The notes: a model not told the origin generated them from the sequence alone. Positions 1 through 12,751 are shown, counted from the stretch's first letter. The stretch: DNA of 64,000 bases from Favolaschia claudopus (GCA_037176885.1 JAWWNJ010000225.1:177767-241766); one strand, 5' to 3'. Numbers and translations: made by a program.

Positions 1-165
1 GAAGACCAGCGGCTCCCAGCCTTTGACCGCTCCCGTTGTGACATTTTAATCGCCAGGCCGTGACGTGACAGCGTGACACCTCTCACTTGGTCTTGACTCT
101 CATCGTCTAACGCCCTGCCAACGTCTCGCTCACTCATTTCTTGATCTTCTTGGTTAGTTTCTGCG

Positions 166-1960
166 ATGTGGAGACCTGCAACTCGTCAAATAACTGGCAC
201 AAACGATGGTATGCTTCTTATCTTCGTCCTCGCCAGGTTTTTCTAATACTTTTTTCTCTTGCAGTTCCTCTCGGCCAGCGCCGCCGTTTTGGTCCCGCCC
301 CCACAGAGGAAGCTGCTCCGCCTCAGCTCGCACAACCCTCCCCCTCTGCCTACCCGCGTCCTCAAAATGACAGTCCGAAGAGAGGTCGGGATGACTCTCC
401 CATAAACGGCGATGCGAAAGGTAAGCCTCTAACACGTTGCAGCGACCTCGAGGCCAGTTCATCGACGAACGATACTCTTCATTTTCGCGACCACTGTCCC
501 TTTTGACATGTCCAACCTACAACTTAGACTAACACTAACCCGCTTACTAACACTAACTTATTCTCTTCGCATTTTCCCTCGCCCAGTTGATCCCAATGCT
601 CCGCGCAAACGCCGTAGTCGCTGGGGAGATGCCTCGACTGAGATTCCTGGACTGCCTACCGCCATCTCCGCTACTGGTGTTTCACAGGCCCAGCTCGATA
701 ACTATGCTATCCACCTTCGTCTCGAGGAAATTAATCGCAAGTTGAGATTGAATGACTTTGTTCCGCCTGAGCGCGAACGGTGAGTCACGACTTGTGTTCC
801 GTATTACATTCGTCCAATCAACCTTTTCTCAGGTCGCCTTCTCCCCCTCCAACCTATGATGCGCACGGTCGCCGGACAAACACTCGCGAGGTCCGCTATC
901 GCAAGAAATTGGAAGACGAGCGCATCAGACTGGTTGACAAAGCTATGAAGAACGACCCCAATTTCCGCCCTCCTGTCGAGTACCATCAGCAAAAGCGCTC
1001 GCAGCGTCCTTCCGAACGCGTGTACATTCCTGTCAAGGAATTTCCGGAGATCAACTTCTTCGGTCTACTCGTCGGACCTCGTGGCAACAGTCTGAAGAAG
1101 ATGGAGCGGGAGAGTGGGGCGAAAATCAGTATTCGTGGCAAGGGCAGCGTAAAGGAGGGAAAAGCTCGTCCAGACCAATACGCGGACGATGCTGAGGAGG
1201 ACCTTCACTGCTTGGTCCTTGCAGATTCAGAAGACAAGGTCTCCGCGTGTGTCAAGATGATAAATAGGGTCATTGAGACGGTAAGTTCTGCCTCACTATG
1301 ATATACGTCCAATTCACACATTTGCAGGCGGCGTCAACGCCCGAAGGCCAGAATGATCACAAGCGCAACCAGCTCAGGGAACTTGCTGCCCTGAACGGTA
1401 CTCTTCGCGACGATGAAAACCAAATCTGCAAAAACTGCGGCGGAGTTGGGCATCGTCAATATGACTGTCCCGAGCAAAAAAATTACACGGCCAACATCGT
1501 CTGTCATATTTGTGGCAGCGCTGGACATATGGCGCGCGACTGCACTCAGAACAAAAATCCCAATGCCATGAATAATATGAACGGCCCTAGCACCCCCCAA
1601 AACGGTCGCGTCTTTGATTCGGAGTATGCAAACTTGATGGCGGAGCTTGGGGAGACTCCCGGTGGTGCTGGTGCTGGTGCTCCTGCGGCTGGCGGGCAGA
1701 CTTGGTCGGCTCCAGCGGATATCACGGGTGGCGGATCGAGCATCCCTCCATGGCGTCGTCCGGAGGTCTGGCAGGCTCCGGCCAATCAGCAGCAGGCCAA
1801 CAATGGTTATCGCCCTCCTCAGGCTGGGTATGGTGGTTATGGGCAGCAGGGTTCGGCTTGGGCAGGTTATCAAGGCGGAGGGTATCCCCAACAACAGTCG
1901 CAAGACTACAATTATGCGTCATACTACCAAGGGCAATATGCGCAACAGCAAGCCAGCTAA
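166..1960 (+). CDS. MSL5: Branchpoint-binding protein / splicing factor 1 (SF1/BBP)
   Basis: Nuclear protein that recognises the intron branch point together with U2AF during early spliceosome assembly. I read five exons (166-208, 265-420, 587-779, 833-1280, 1328-1960) giving 490 residues with all phases closing. The N-terminus ([14 protein letters not shown]) is typical of fungal BBP. It is followed by an RKRRSRWG motif, the SF1 helix-hairpin region (about residues 66-150), a KH domain with a [15 protein letters not shown] loop, and two CCHC zinc knuckles ([14 protein letters not shown] and [14 protein letters not shown]). The tail is rich in Pro, Gly and Gln, as in other SF1 proteins. The start is the first ATG giving this N-terminus. 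Identification is very firm; only the exact 5' end is inferred. Confidence 0.96.
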
Positions 1961-2736
1961 TTCCCCTAATATTCGATTCCGAAATTAACCTCCTCATCTT
2001 CTGTTTCGATTCCGATTTCTAACGCTCAGAAAAACACCCACTAAACCCACACTTCCGCGAAATGATCTCGTTTTTTCACATACATAGCCCAGATGTTCCT
2101 CATTCGACGTCGCTTCACCCACCACGTCACCTCGTCATTGCACGCACAACATCCTTGGCAACGACTTGTCGATGGAGGGCAAGTCCATGTTCAGCAAGCA
2201 GGTGTACGTATGTGACAACTGGGGCTTATTTGAAGGGTGTAGGCTCTACTCATGTGCCCACTAACTCTTCACAGGCAGTCGTAGTATCTCTTTGTCTGTT
2301 TATGTCTCGTATTGTAGAATTGAAAAAAAAATGTGTCCTATACATGAAAACACAAGGATCAGCTCACGTGAAAAGTAACATGACTTTGACACGAAACCAC
2401 GGGACCATGTCGAGATGTCGCTGCCGACTGTCGAGATGTTGCTCCGGGTTCCCACGAACCTTCCCGACGGCGCCGCGCACCGCGAGTGCAGCGAGCGGTA
2501 GTGCGGCGCCGAGGGCAAGCAATCCAGCAAAAAATTACATTCATACCCCGGGGTTTGGGGCGGAGCCCCGACAAGCTGTGCACCAGCCGTAGGGAGGGAC
2601 GCGAGCGCAGCGAGCCGGCCCTGCCGAAGGCGGGGTGCTTAAGCTTGTTCGAAAGAAATGTCCTTGTCAGGATCGGAGTTGGACGTCGTGATCTTCGATT
2701 CTCAGTTCTAACCACAACTTCACCGCAAAGACCACT
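1961..2736. other. Intergenic region with a GC-rich hairpin island
   Basis: No convincing gene. The first 400 bases are ordinary downstream sequence of SF1. Between about 2400 and 2640 the sequence becomes strikingly GC-rich and symmetrical. The open frames crossing it (for example 2062-2592) are low-quality and look like chance reading of GC-rich DNA. The last 90 bases are the promoter and 5' UTR of the TRM44 gene. Confidence 0.6.
2468..2511. repeat. Imperfect GC-rich hairpin (about 16-17 bp arms)
   Basis: The arms at 2468-2483 and 2495-2511 are near-perfect reverse complements (both contain CGGCGCCG) around an 11-base loop. A second small hairpin (GGGGC, GGA, GCCCC) lies at 2557-2569, and a GCGAGC-GCA-GCGAGC motif follows near 2601-2615. 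Such clustered hairpins could be the end of a non-autonomous mobile element, but I see no target-site duplication or terminal repeats that settle it. Confidence 0.5.
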
Positions 2737-4444
2737 ATGACTCGACCGCGTTTCGAGCCATCGCCCTGCTCAGACTTATCAGACCACCACTCTCTTGGCT
2801 CTGAGTGGCTACCATTGGTTTCTGCTCCTGCGGATTTCCCCGTCGAACTTGTCAGTCGTGCCCAAGCGTCGCAGCTCGTCCTGTAATATGCATGCAAACA
2901 GTTTGATTCTGCTGTCGACCAATTGATCCACCACCCACAGTACAACTCCACGCTCATACTGAGAGCAGAGGTAGTCGTCGACACTACCTCAGATTTTCCC
3001 GCATCCATCCCTACTTTGAAGGGCTTTCAGTCGCTTCGCAATGTGCATAGGCGCCTGCTTCCTCGACGACCCGAACGCGACGGCGCACTGGAACAGAATT
3101 GTACACTCTATGCCTCCGATTCCGTTGCAGACACCCTCGTTCTAACTCCTTTGCTCCCGCCTGGGGTTTCGTTGCCGTACTACCATCCTTCAATTGCGCA
3201 CCTTGCATTCCGATACATTACCACCTCGACGCCCCCTACCATCCGTATCGAGGTCATCCGTTTATCCAATGACGATGATCCTGTTGACCCTGGCTCGCGT
3301 CTGTACCGGACTTGTTTATCTCTGCTCGATACGTTGCATCGGTATGGATGGGGTGCCCTGACGAACTACCAGAAACGCGTACACCACGATCGCATTGTTG
3401 CACGAGAGTCGTACCAGGATCTCTATCTGATCATGCGGGAACGTTTCAAGGGTTTTGTCGATACTTGGGTCGAAAGCACAGATCCTCTCAAGCATGTTTT
3501 TGAAGTGAGTTTTCAATGACTCTGGCACACATGATGCAGTATCTGAGTATGTACACGCACAGGACATTGGAATAGCAACGTTTCTCATCCTGCTATGGAA
3601 GGAGATGTATCCCCCTCTACCAGTCTCCGATCTCCGTCCGGATGAACCGTGGAGAAGCTGGGGCCGCCCTCTTGCTGGCTTTCTTGATTTTGGGTCGGTT
3701 ACATTCAAAATCTTCGCGGAAATTCACCGAATTTGAATCTCAGATGCGGAAATGGTCTATTGACCCACATCCTTCTTTCCTGCGGTTACACAGGCCGTGG
3801 TATCGATTTACGCGCGCGCGCTTCATGGAGCAATTACCCTTCAGACACCCAGGCCCATCTTATCGTTGATGCGTTCGATCCACGCACCCTGGCGGCTGAC
3901 GCTAAACCCACATTTTACACGACGCACGGGCAGTTCATCATTGCTAACCATGCTGATGAGCTCACACCTTGGGCGCCTGTCCTTGCAACGCGAAGCCATG
4001 CTAGCGGGTTTCTGAGTATTCCATGTTGCTCGTGGACGTTTGACTCGCGCTTCCAGCGCGGGATGGCGCCTGCGGTTGGAGGGGCCGATGTAACACCGTC
4101 TTCGACGTTTGTGCAGCAGCTGAATCTTGGAGCGGATAGCGGTAATACGTCGGGGTACGTGCAATATCGAATCTGGCTGGCACAGCTGCAGGAACAGTGC
4201 GGGTGGGAGGTCGAGTGTGAGGTTTTGCGGATACCCAGCACACGGAATTGGGCTCTCATAGGTAATTTTTGCGAATTCCCTGTTCAGTGGATGCCGACGC
4301 TGAGTGATCGTCGAAATAGGGAGACGGAAAAAGGGTGACGAAGATGGTGCTCAGGCTAATGTTGACACTATTTTGCAAGGGGTTTTGGATCGCGGAATAT
4401 TCAAGGCGCGCACGCCCGAAGGCAAGGCGGGGAAGGAGCACTAG
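2737..4444 (+). CDS. TRM44: tRNA (uracil-O2-)-methyltransferase Trm44
   Basis: AdoMet-dependent enzyme that makes 2'-O-methyluridine at position 44 of tRNA-Ser in the cytoplasm. Five exons (2737-2850, 2902-3504, 3563-3693, 3744-4261, 4320-4444) give 496 residues in phase. Diagnostic segments are HHPQYNSTLILRAEVV near the N-terminus, DIGIATFLILLWKEMYPP, the AdoMet-binding loop FLDFGCGNGLLTHIL, GYTGRGIDLRARASW, and IPCCSWTFDSRF. The first intron (51 nt) removes an in-frame stop. The intron at 3694-3743 splits the glycine of the AdoMet loop. The last exon ends in GVLDRGIFKARTPEGK, also typical of the family. Function is assigned by family motifs only. Confidence 0.92.
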
Positions 4445-5615
<1,171 letters not shown>

Positions 5616-6303
5616 ATGAGCTCGGCCGTAAGTATCTCTTGCTGTTCCATCTACCCTTCTTCCTTCTGCATTGCGTCCTCTCACTTGCGTGTTCCGGCGC
5701 CTCCAATGCACCATCCGGAAATCGCCATCTTTCTGTTCATAATTTTCCAATACCAACTCTGAGCGCGAATTTCTTCAATTAGGACTCTACCTTCAAGCGC
5801 TTCGTCGAGGTTGGACGCGGTGCGTCGTTTGCAAAGCTTTCCTGGCTATAGATTGCTTAATTCAACACAGTGGTCCTCCTCAAATCCGGCCCGTTCTCTG
5901 GTAAAATCGCGGTCATTGCTGAAATCATCGACCACAACCGCGTGCGTGTTGGATCCGTGCTACGCGCCCCCAGTTTCTTATCCCTACCATTTCTTTCCAG
6001 GCAATAATCGACGGGCCCACCACTGGTGTTACACGGCAATCCTACCCTTACAAGCACCTCACATTAACACCCCTCACCCTCACGAAACTGCCCCGCGGAG
6101 CCGGCTCAGGTGTCATCAAGAAGCAGATCGAGAAGGAGGCGATCGTAGACAAGTGGGACAAGTCGAGCTGGGCCCAAAAACGCGCCGCGACGGAGAAACG
6201 GCGCAGTCTCAACGACTTTGGCCGATTCGGTGTTATGCTCGCCAAGAAGGCACGGAGAGACGCTGTGCGCAAATCGGTGTTCAAGGCAAAGAAGTCGACG
6301 TGA
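5616..6303 (+). CDS. RPL14: 60S ribosomal protein L14 (eL14)
   Basis: Structural protein of the large ribosomal subunit. Four exons (5616-5627, 5783-5819, 5871-5941, 6001-6303) encode 140 residues. The first exon holds just four codons (MSSA) followed by a 155-nt intron, long for this window; a short first coding exon is common in fungal ribosomal protein genes. The body reads STFKRFVEVGRVVLLKSGPF, then GKIAVIAEIIDHNRAIIDGP, the KOW-like N-terminal domain, and a basic helical tail ending KKARRDAVRKSVFKAKKST. Length and sequence match eL14 fully. I checked the first intron for a snoRNA and found no clear boxes. Confidence 0.96.
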
Positions 6304-6438
6304 GCGCGGCTTTTCTGTTCTTGCATTACATGGCTGGCGGCGGGTACTGTGGGCACGATTGTTCTGTATGCATCTTTGAATATGACATGCTCTATGCTCT
6401 CAGTGCATATACGTCGAGACGACAACAAGATGAACATA

Positions 6439-8273
6439 TTATTCTGTCGACGTTTTCTTTCGCTTTTTCTTTTTTCTCGCTTTCGATGCTACTCCCTCTG
6501 TGGCTACGTCGTCGCCGCCTGATTGCTCGGCCTTTCGTTTCTGAGCAGACGGGACGGATTGTCGCACGAAACACGAGACAAAAAACCCATTCGTCGCGTC
6601 CTCGCCTGGGGAACACCGAATGACAGACATTGCAGTCTCTGGCACAAAAGAAATACTACTGAGTTGAGTGCGCCTAGGGCGAAGGGAGAGGATGTACCTG
6701 GTTCAGCAAACTCTTCTGGTATTCCTCGTCGTGGCCAGCTTGGCATAACATCCTCCTTCGCTGCTAGCTGGAATGGTCCCGCTAAAGCCTCGTCGGAAGA
6801 TAGCGCAGCGCGCACCACACGCTCGTTCTCAGTCGCGTGGATGCTGCAAGTGGAGTACACAATTCGCGACACTTTGGGGACTAGAGAGACAGTGTGAACA
6901 AGTGAACTTCGGCGGTGAACAGACGCACATTTCATGGCATGTCTAATCATCATGAGTTGGAAAGATGCTAGCTTGTTCAATCGTTCGTCCTCCGACTCCT
7001 GGTTTTCCTCCTCTGCAAGAAATGTCAGTTACGATCACCCGCGGCAGGCCTTGAACATGCCTGTCTCAAGAAGGTGATCAAGGCGATTGACAATTCCAGA
7101 GCCGCTACACGACGGGTCAAGCAAACTGAAACAGTGTTAATAAAGTTATTGCAGGCATAATAAGGGACAAACATGTGCGTTACATTGGCGAACTTCGCGT
7201 CCAGAGGGTCGACAGTGAGGAAATTTGAATTTGTGGGCTCGACATTGGTGCAGCCAGCTTTGGACACCATCATCGTTAGAGTGCCGAACCGTTTACGGTC
7301 ACGCTCGAAGGCATACAACTGCTAACAAGTCAGTGAGGAAGTAGGAATTGGGTTCAATTTTTACTTTGCCCTTGTTCTGCATTAGCGCGCTGAGATGCGT
7401 CGTCTTGTTACCAGGTGCAGCAGTCGCATCGATGACAACAGCGTCTTTCCGAGCGGGGGGTGCGAGGACGACGGCGGGAAAGCACGAAGCTTTGTCTTGT
7501 AAGATGAGCTTGCCGGAGTTATACGCCGAGTCGTCGTGGAAGGTGGTTTGTGCGGGGAAGAGGAGGAGATTGGGAACGTGTTGATCTCGAGAAAATGATT
7601 TACTGGTGTTGACGGTCAGCTGGCTTACCAGACGAGGGGGAGAAAATACTGGGCACATCGCAACGAGAGAGTCATCAAGGGTGAAACCTTGAGAGACAAC
7701 ATATTGGATTGCGTCCTCGAGAGACCACTTAGCAGTGTTAACCCGCACGTAGCGCGGAATCTGAGCTAAGACAGATGAAGATAGGTGAAGGTACAATTTA
7801 AAGTGGGGGAGGACGCACCTGCACGCGCATCGCCAGTCTGCGCAAGATCATCATCAGAGCGAGCACCACGCTTTATCTTGATTTTCTGAAATTCTCCACG
7901 AAGGCGGGTTTTATGTCGGAGAATGGCTTGCTTGATAGGACCATCACCAGCTTGAATTCCTCTAGCAAGAAGGACGTCGTGAACAAGAACAAGGGCTAAA
8001 TTCATGGACGTAAGCTTCTTGCGTTCCTCTTTCATGAGCTTTGCCTCTTGTATGACATCCAGCAAAACAGCTTTGACTGCAACCAGTGTTCAGCGCTCAG
8101 CGGCCAGTGGTGACCATGGCCGGCGTGGGGCACATACACTTGAGGGTCTCAATGACGAGCGCGGCGGTACGCTTTCTGTCCTTCTCGGGGAGAGTGGCGA
8201 GGATTCCCTTGATCGAGCCTTGCTTGGCCTCGAGGCGATCCAGTGTGTTTGCGGCGGTAAAATATAGATTCAT
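6439..8273 (-). CDS. RCM1: 25S/28S rRNA cytosine-C5 methyltransferase (NSUN5/Rcm1)
   Basis: Methylates a conserved cytosine of large-subunit rRNA. Eight exons on the minus strand (8273-8138, 8076-7819, 7765-7365, 7318-7173, 7125-7061, 7012-6929, 6880-6698, 6605-6439) give 479 residues. Landmarks are the NSUN5-type start MNLYFTAANTLDRLEAKQGS, RYVRVNT, the AdoMet loop DATAAPGNKTTHLSAL, ILLDPSCSGSGIVNRL, and the catalytic VYSTCSIH. The tail is strongly basic (KARKKKKRKK), fitting a nucleolar protein. The intron at 7013-7060 fits only as a GC-AG intron of 48 nt; a canonical GT donor would leave a 26-nt intron. The gene converges with RPL14, with 135 bp between stop codons. Confidence 0.94.
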
Positions 8274-8620
8274 GAATTCTACATACGTGTACAAGAGTTA
8301 GAGATGATTCAAGACGGCCGTGAAGAGACGTGCGATCCAAAGGCTGCTGAGATGTGTCTGAACGACTGAGAGAGAAGTCAGCACGCTGGGCGTATGAGAT
8401 GAGAAGGGAGAAGAATCAGTTCAAGGGTGTCGTCAACCGAGAAGAACTCGTTGGACAATGTAGATAAATTGAAAAGGCATCATGAAGCGGACAAAGGAAA
8501 GGACACTCACAACCCATTCACCAAAGAACTGTTGAGATGATGGTCGAGAGAGAAAAAGTTTTGACAGGCTCACGTGTTGACGCGCGCCTTTTTACGCTCC
8601 TTTACGCCGACCCGCCATAA
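8274..8620. promoter_or_regulatory. Divergent promoter region, RCM1 / DnaJ
   Basis: About 350 bp between two genes read in opposite directions, so both 5' ends must lie here. A possible short upstream reading frame for the DnaJ transcript starts at 8537 (ATGATG) and ends with TAA at 8618-8620, directly before the base that begins the DnaJ start codon. Whether it is transcribed depends on the unknown start site. Confidence 0.5.
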
Positions 8621-10527
8621 AGTAAAGTTCTTAAAGCCTATTCGCGAAATTGGACTAACGGCCTTGTCAGTGCCCGTCGAGACAGATCTCTACGATCTTC
8701 TCGGTATTTCTCCCGATGCTACTGAAGGTATGCCGCGAATAATGCGCTCTCTAACAGGCTCTCATCTCGTTAATGAACCAGCTCAAATAAAAAAGGCCTA
8801 CCACCAGAAGGTGCCTTTACTCGTCCATGAACGGTCTATTATGTACATCTCACTCTGAGGAAGGCCAGGGAACATCATCCAGTACGCTGGTGTTGTGGTT
8901 CTCATACATATGCATCTGAAATAATTTCGTATAGGACAAGGCAATCTCGCATCCTGGCCATATTTCCTTTGCGTTGACCACTCTTTGCAGAATATCAATA
9001 ATCCCGAAGCAAGCCAAAAATTCCAAGAACTGCAAGCGGCGTAAGTCGCGGTTACTTGGCTCACGGACGAATTATTGACTGAGTTCACAGCTATGAGACT
9101 CTAAGCGACCCACAACTGCGGCACATCTACGATGTAAATGGGATAGATGGGTTAACAGGCTCCAGCGGAATGGGCGGCGTCGATCCTGCGGACATCTTTG
9201 CCTCGTTTTTCGGGGCTGCTGGAGGCGGAGGCGGTATGCATTTCGGATTCGACTTTGGCCCTGGTCCTAGTCGCCGGCGAGGCAAGGGTCAAGATACTGT
9301 GATACCCCACGCCGTCACATTGGAGGAGCTTTACAGTGGGAAGACGTTGAAATTGAATTTGGAGAAGGAGGCTGTTTGCGGGACATGTAAAGGGTATGGA
9401 ACAACATACGTTTCTCCAGAGGTAGGGGTAGAGCCTGAGTTTTCCTTCCAGGTCAGGAGCCCGGGGTAGCGCGAAACCCAAAGAATGTGGTACTTGTGAT
9501 GGCAAAGGGTGGACAACAGCGCAAACGCATGTTAGTTGGTCTCTCGCTTGCCCTGATGTTCACTCATCCTTCCGCAGCACGGCTCACACTTGGCTGCTTC
9601 AAGAGTAGCATGCACGGGTTGCCATGGGACAGGTCAGAGACTCAAGGAAAAAGACAGGTAATGTTTGCGATACATGGCCGTGAATATCCCGTTAAGGTGT
9701 TCGTTCATAGGTGTAAAAAATGCAAAGGCGAAAAGACCGTGAAAGAGAAAAATCGACAGGAGGTCGTCATCGAACCAGGCATGACAGACAAACAGCGTAT
9801 AATTCTGGCTGGCGCGGGTGATGAAGAGGTAAGTTGCGGGACATCGATTCCTGTGCGACTCAAACTTGATGTTTGCTTTGTTTAGCCTGGAACGCCGGCT
9901 GGCGACGTGATTTTCGTCCTCCGGTTAACGCCTCACGAGTCTTTCGAACGAGCAGGGAACGACCTTCTTACCAATGTTACGATAACTCTGTCGGAGGCTC
10001 TATTCGGCTTTTCGCGAATATTGATCACGCACCTGGATGGGCGGGGAGTACAAGTGACCAGTCCGCCTGGCAAAATTATCAAACCTTCCGACACAATCAT
10101 TTTACGGGGAGAGGGTATGCCGGTGCATAAACAGCCAAACAACAAAGGCGATCTCTATCTCACATTCACAATCGAAATGCCCGACGAGGAATGGTTAAAA
10201 ACCGTGGATCAAAAGGTAGGGCTGCTTTCACAAATTTACAACTCCCTTTTGCTCATTTTCTGCGCAAAACAGACACTACTGTCCTTAATACCTCCCAAAA
10301 AAGCTGATCTCGAACCGCGACCTGCAATAGTGTCCACGGCGGCATTCGAAGAGGCTGATATTGAGGAAGTGCGTGAACGGTATTTCCCGGCTGGAAAGGA
10401 TTTCTTTGACCGCGCCTTTGCTTCCCAGTTTGGTGACAGCGATTTGGATTGGGAGGATGAGGATGAGGACGGCGATGAGGACGAGGGGTTCGATGATGGG
10501 GAGGAGCCTGAGTGTCGTCCCCAATGA
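8621..10527 (+). CDS. Type I (class A) DnaJ/Hsp40 co-chaperone
   Basis: Hsp70 co-chaperone. J domain with EHHPDKN at 8864-9000, a glycine-rich linker, four CxxCxGxG-type zinc repeats (CGTCKGSG, CGTCDGKG, CTGCHGTG, CKKCKGEK), two C-terminal substrate-binding domains and an acidic tail. Predicted exons are 8621, 8671-8727, 8782-8810, 8864-8881, 8935-8940, 8991-9040, 9091-9393, 9452-9530, 9578-9657, 9711-9828, 9886-10215 and 10273-10527, giving 441 residues. There is no ATG ahead of VETDLYDLLGIS in frame. The best reading joins A at 8621 to TG at 8671, so the intron splits the start codon. Exon 5 (GACAAG) is only 6 nt and is followed by a GC-AG intron. The last four residues, CRPQ, fit a farnesylation CAAX box as in Ydj1/DNAJA2. 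Confidence 0.92.
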
Positions 10528-10777
10528 TTTGTTCTTTCGTCGGATTCGTTGCGGATTTCTCTCCTTCCATGCATCTATACATCATCCTAGTTTTAAACGC
10601 CAATCCCTACTGATTTAATAGACCTTAGTTTGCGAGGCGCTAAGGAGATTTACCGTCGTAACGAGTTCTTGAGTGTATGTAAGTCGCAAGAGACTAGGTG
10701 CACCGGGGCTTTCGGGCCGCCCTTGCCATGCTTACTTATGACCATGACGTTCCGATTCGCTGCAGCAGCACCTCAAC

Positions 10778-12346
10778 ATGCTTGGACTCTCACTCTCAGA
10801 GAAAATACTCTACTGGGCCCTTTTGAGCTGTCATTGGGCCTTCGCCGTGCACGCAGCGACTACCGCTCGAGTCCTTGTGTACACCGCAACTCGAGGGTTC
10901 CGTCACGATTCAATTCCAACTGCCTTGGGAGCCTTGAACAAAACCGGCCAGTCGATTAACGTCGTGTTCGAAAACACCGAGGATTCGAGCCAATTCAATG
11001 ATGGCAATCTGGCTAACTTCGACGCAATTATGTTTGTGAGCACAACGGGCGAAGGTTTGTTGATCGGGTGTATGCCTTCAAGTGTGGCTCTATATCTGAA
11101 GAACCGAATGCTTAGTTCTCGACGACTCTGGGAAGGCTGCGTTTCAGAAATATCTGAATCTCGGAGGCAACTTTGTCGTTAGTATCTTGCGTGGATTGTC
11201 TCCGCCAAAAACCGACGTATACTTATATCTGGCCAGGGCGTTCACTCCTCGTCTGATAGTTTGGTCAACACGACGTTTTACGGTCAAGAACTTGGTTCGC
11301 CCGCTATTTCAAGTCGTTTGCAAGCTCTTGTTTATCTCTTGGTCACTAGGCGCCATCTTTGATTACCACCCAGCTCTGCAAAACGCTGTGAGTAACTTAT
11401 TTCACCGTGACTTCTTTCGCGATTTAGTCGTATGCGCAGACAGTGGATGTAGAGGCATCACATCCGAGTACCAGCATGCTTCCTGCACAGTGGCATATAC
11501 AGGAAGAGATGTATGCAATGGACTGATTCCGCGATGTATCGCAGTATTCATTTTTTGCGCGCTCCAGGTACAACTTCAAGTCCGACCCACGGACTGTGGG
11601 CGCTGTGGTAGTCCTCTCTGCTAATGAATCGAGCTACGTCGGTCAGGTCCTTCAACTAACTATTTTCTTCACCGCATTTCCTGATGGTTGTTAGACGACG
11701 GAACTCGTAAATTCGATCAAGGAACTCCACATCCCTCTGGTGAGGATGAAATAGTCTTTAAGATCCAGGACGACTGTTTTAACAATGACAGCTTGGTTCC
11801 AGGAGCATGGAGCTGGCGTCGAGAGCGGCCAAACTGCCGGTCGTAGTTTCTACACAAGGTTAAAGTCGATCTCCTCGAATATATCACCTGCTAACCCTTG
11901 TTAAACGCAACAAAACAGCCTTGGACATCTGAATGAAACCTGGAATGTATGTCTCCCGACACACTAGACGTTATGTCCGCGTAAATCATCTTTCGCTCTA
12001 GGATCCTCTCTTCATGGCGCACGTAACGGGTGATTATCGCATTCAGTTTGCTTTGAAGCACTGTTGAGTGTTCGTCTCCCTAGGTGGTCTCACATGGGCA
12101 CTGCAATCCAATACAACGAGAGCGTTTAATTCTTCTGCCTCAGTAGGAAACTCAGGCTCTACCACCAATCCAAGTTCCACGAGCCCTTCTTCCCCGGGCT
12201 CATCTAACGGGTACGCTTTCAGCTCTGTTAACACGTATAGCTAATGTTCTCTCAGATCGTCAGGTGCGGTGGGTACGATGAGCTCTGTAACTTTGTGTCG
12301 GGTACTGTTGGCCGTCGGAGTCCTGTGGTCCTGGTATGCACGATAA
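10778..12346 (+). CDS. Secreted ThuA-like domain protein, probably GPI-anchored
   Basis: Member of the trehalose-utilisation ThuA-like family, which has a class I glutamine amidotransferase-like fold; the substrate is unknown. Twelve exons (10778-11054, 11116-11177, 11237-11294, 11350-11387, 11440-11510, 11568-11641, 11695-11739, 11792-11858, 11919-11946, 12002-12029, 12084-12210, 12256-12346) give 321 residues. An N-terminal signal peptide (about residues 1-27, ending FAVHA) precedes RVLVYTATRGFRHDSIP. Then come NLGGNFVGVHSSSDS, TVDVEASHPSTS and TGGLTWAL, all seen in ThuA-like proteins. The C-terminus is a Ser/Thr/Gly-rich stretch followed by a hydrophobic segment (VLLAVGVLW), the pattern of a GPI attachment signal. 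N-glycosylation sites (NTT, NSS) are visible. Exons as short as 28 nt make gene finders likely to miss parts. Confidence 0.88.
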
Positions 12347-12751
12347 ATCATCGAACAGTTCATGTCCCTGTAAAAATGGACAATGTGTTATACCCTAACT
12401 GTTAAGGAACAAGCGTCGCTCGCTGCACTTTGAGTGTGACCCTGAACCATGTTTTTCTTTTTCTTGTTGTTGTCTCGCATAATTGTGGCTGAGGGCCGGA
12501 CAATATCCTCAAGTCAAGGTCACATTGCGAGCAAAGCATTCAGCTCGAGCAGATCATTTCATTTCTTGCATCGCAAGGACTGGCCCGACGCCGCGCCACT
12601 ACGATGTATTGGAAAACTACGCAGCTGCGACTGATCGCGATACGATAGCAGTAGTTTTCAATCGCGTTTGCATCTCGATGCCGCATCCGTTCCCGATAAA
12701 CGAAGAGATGGCTGCCCAGTATTCAAGGCGATTTTGTTCGAGACAGTGAAT
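12347..12751. other. Convergent 3' intergenic region
   Basis: About 400 bp between the stop codons of the ThuA-like gene and TRM112. Short open frames at 12449-12749 overlap the TRM112 3' exon antisense and are not supported. It presumably holds the two terminators. Confidence 0.5.

Noticed and set aside
2062..2592. 176-codon frame over the GC-rich island
   Set aside because: Its sequence follows the hairpins and has no protein-like features.
5628..5782. Intronic snoRNA in the first RPL14 intron
   Set aside because: The intron is long enough, but no clear C (RTGATGA) and D (CTGA) box pair or H/ACA boxes are visible.
8574..8670. N-terminal extension of DnaJ starting at a GTG
   Set aside because: Nuclear fungal genes rarely start at GTG. 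The extension contains a well-formed intron with donor, branch site and acceptor.
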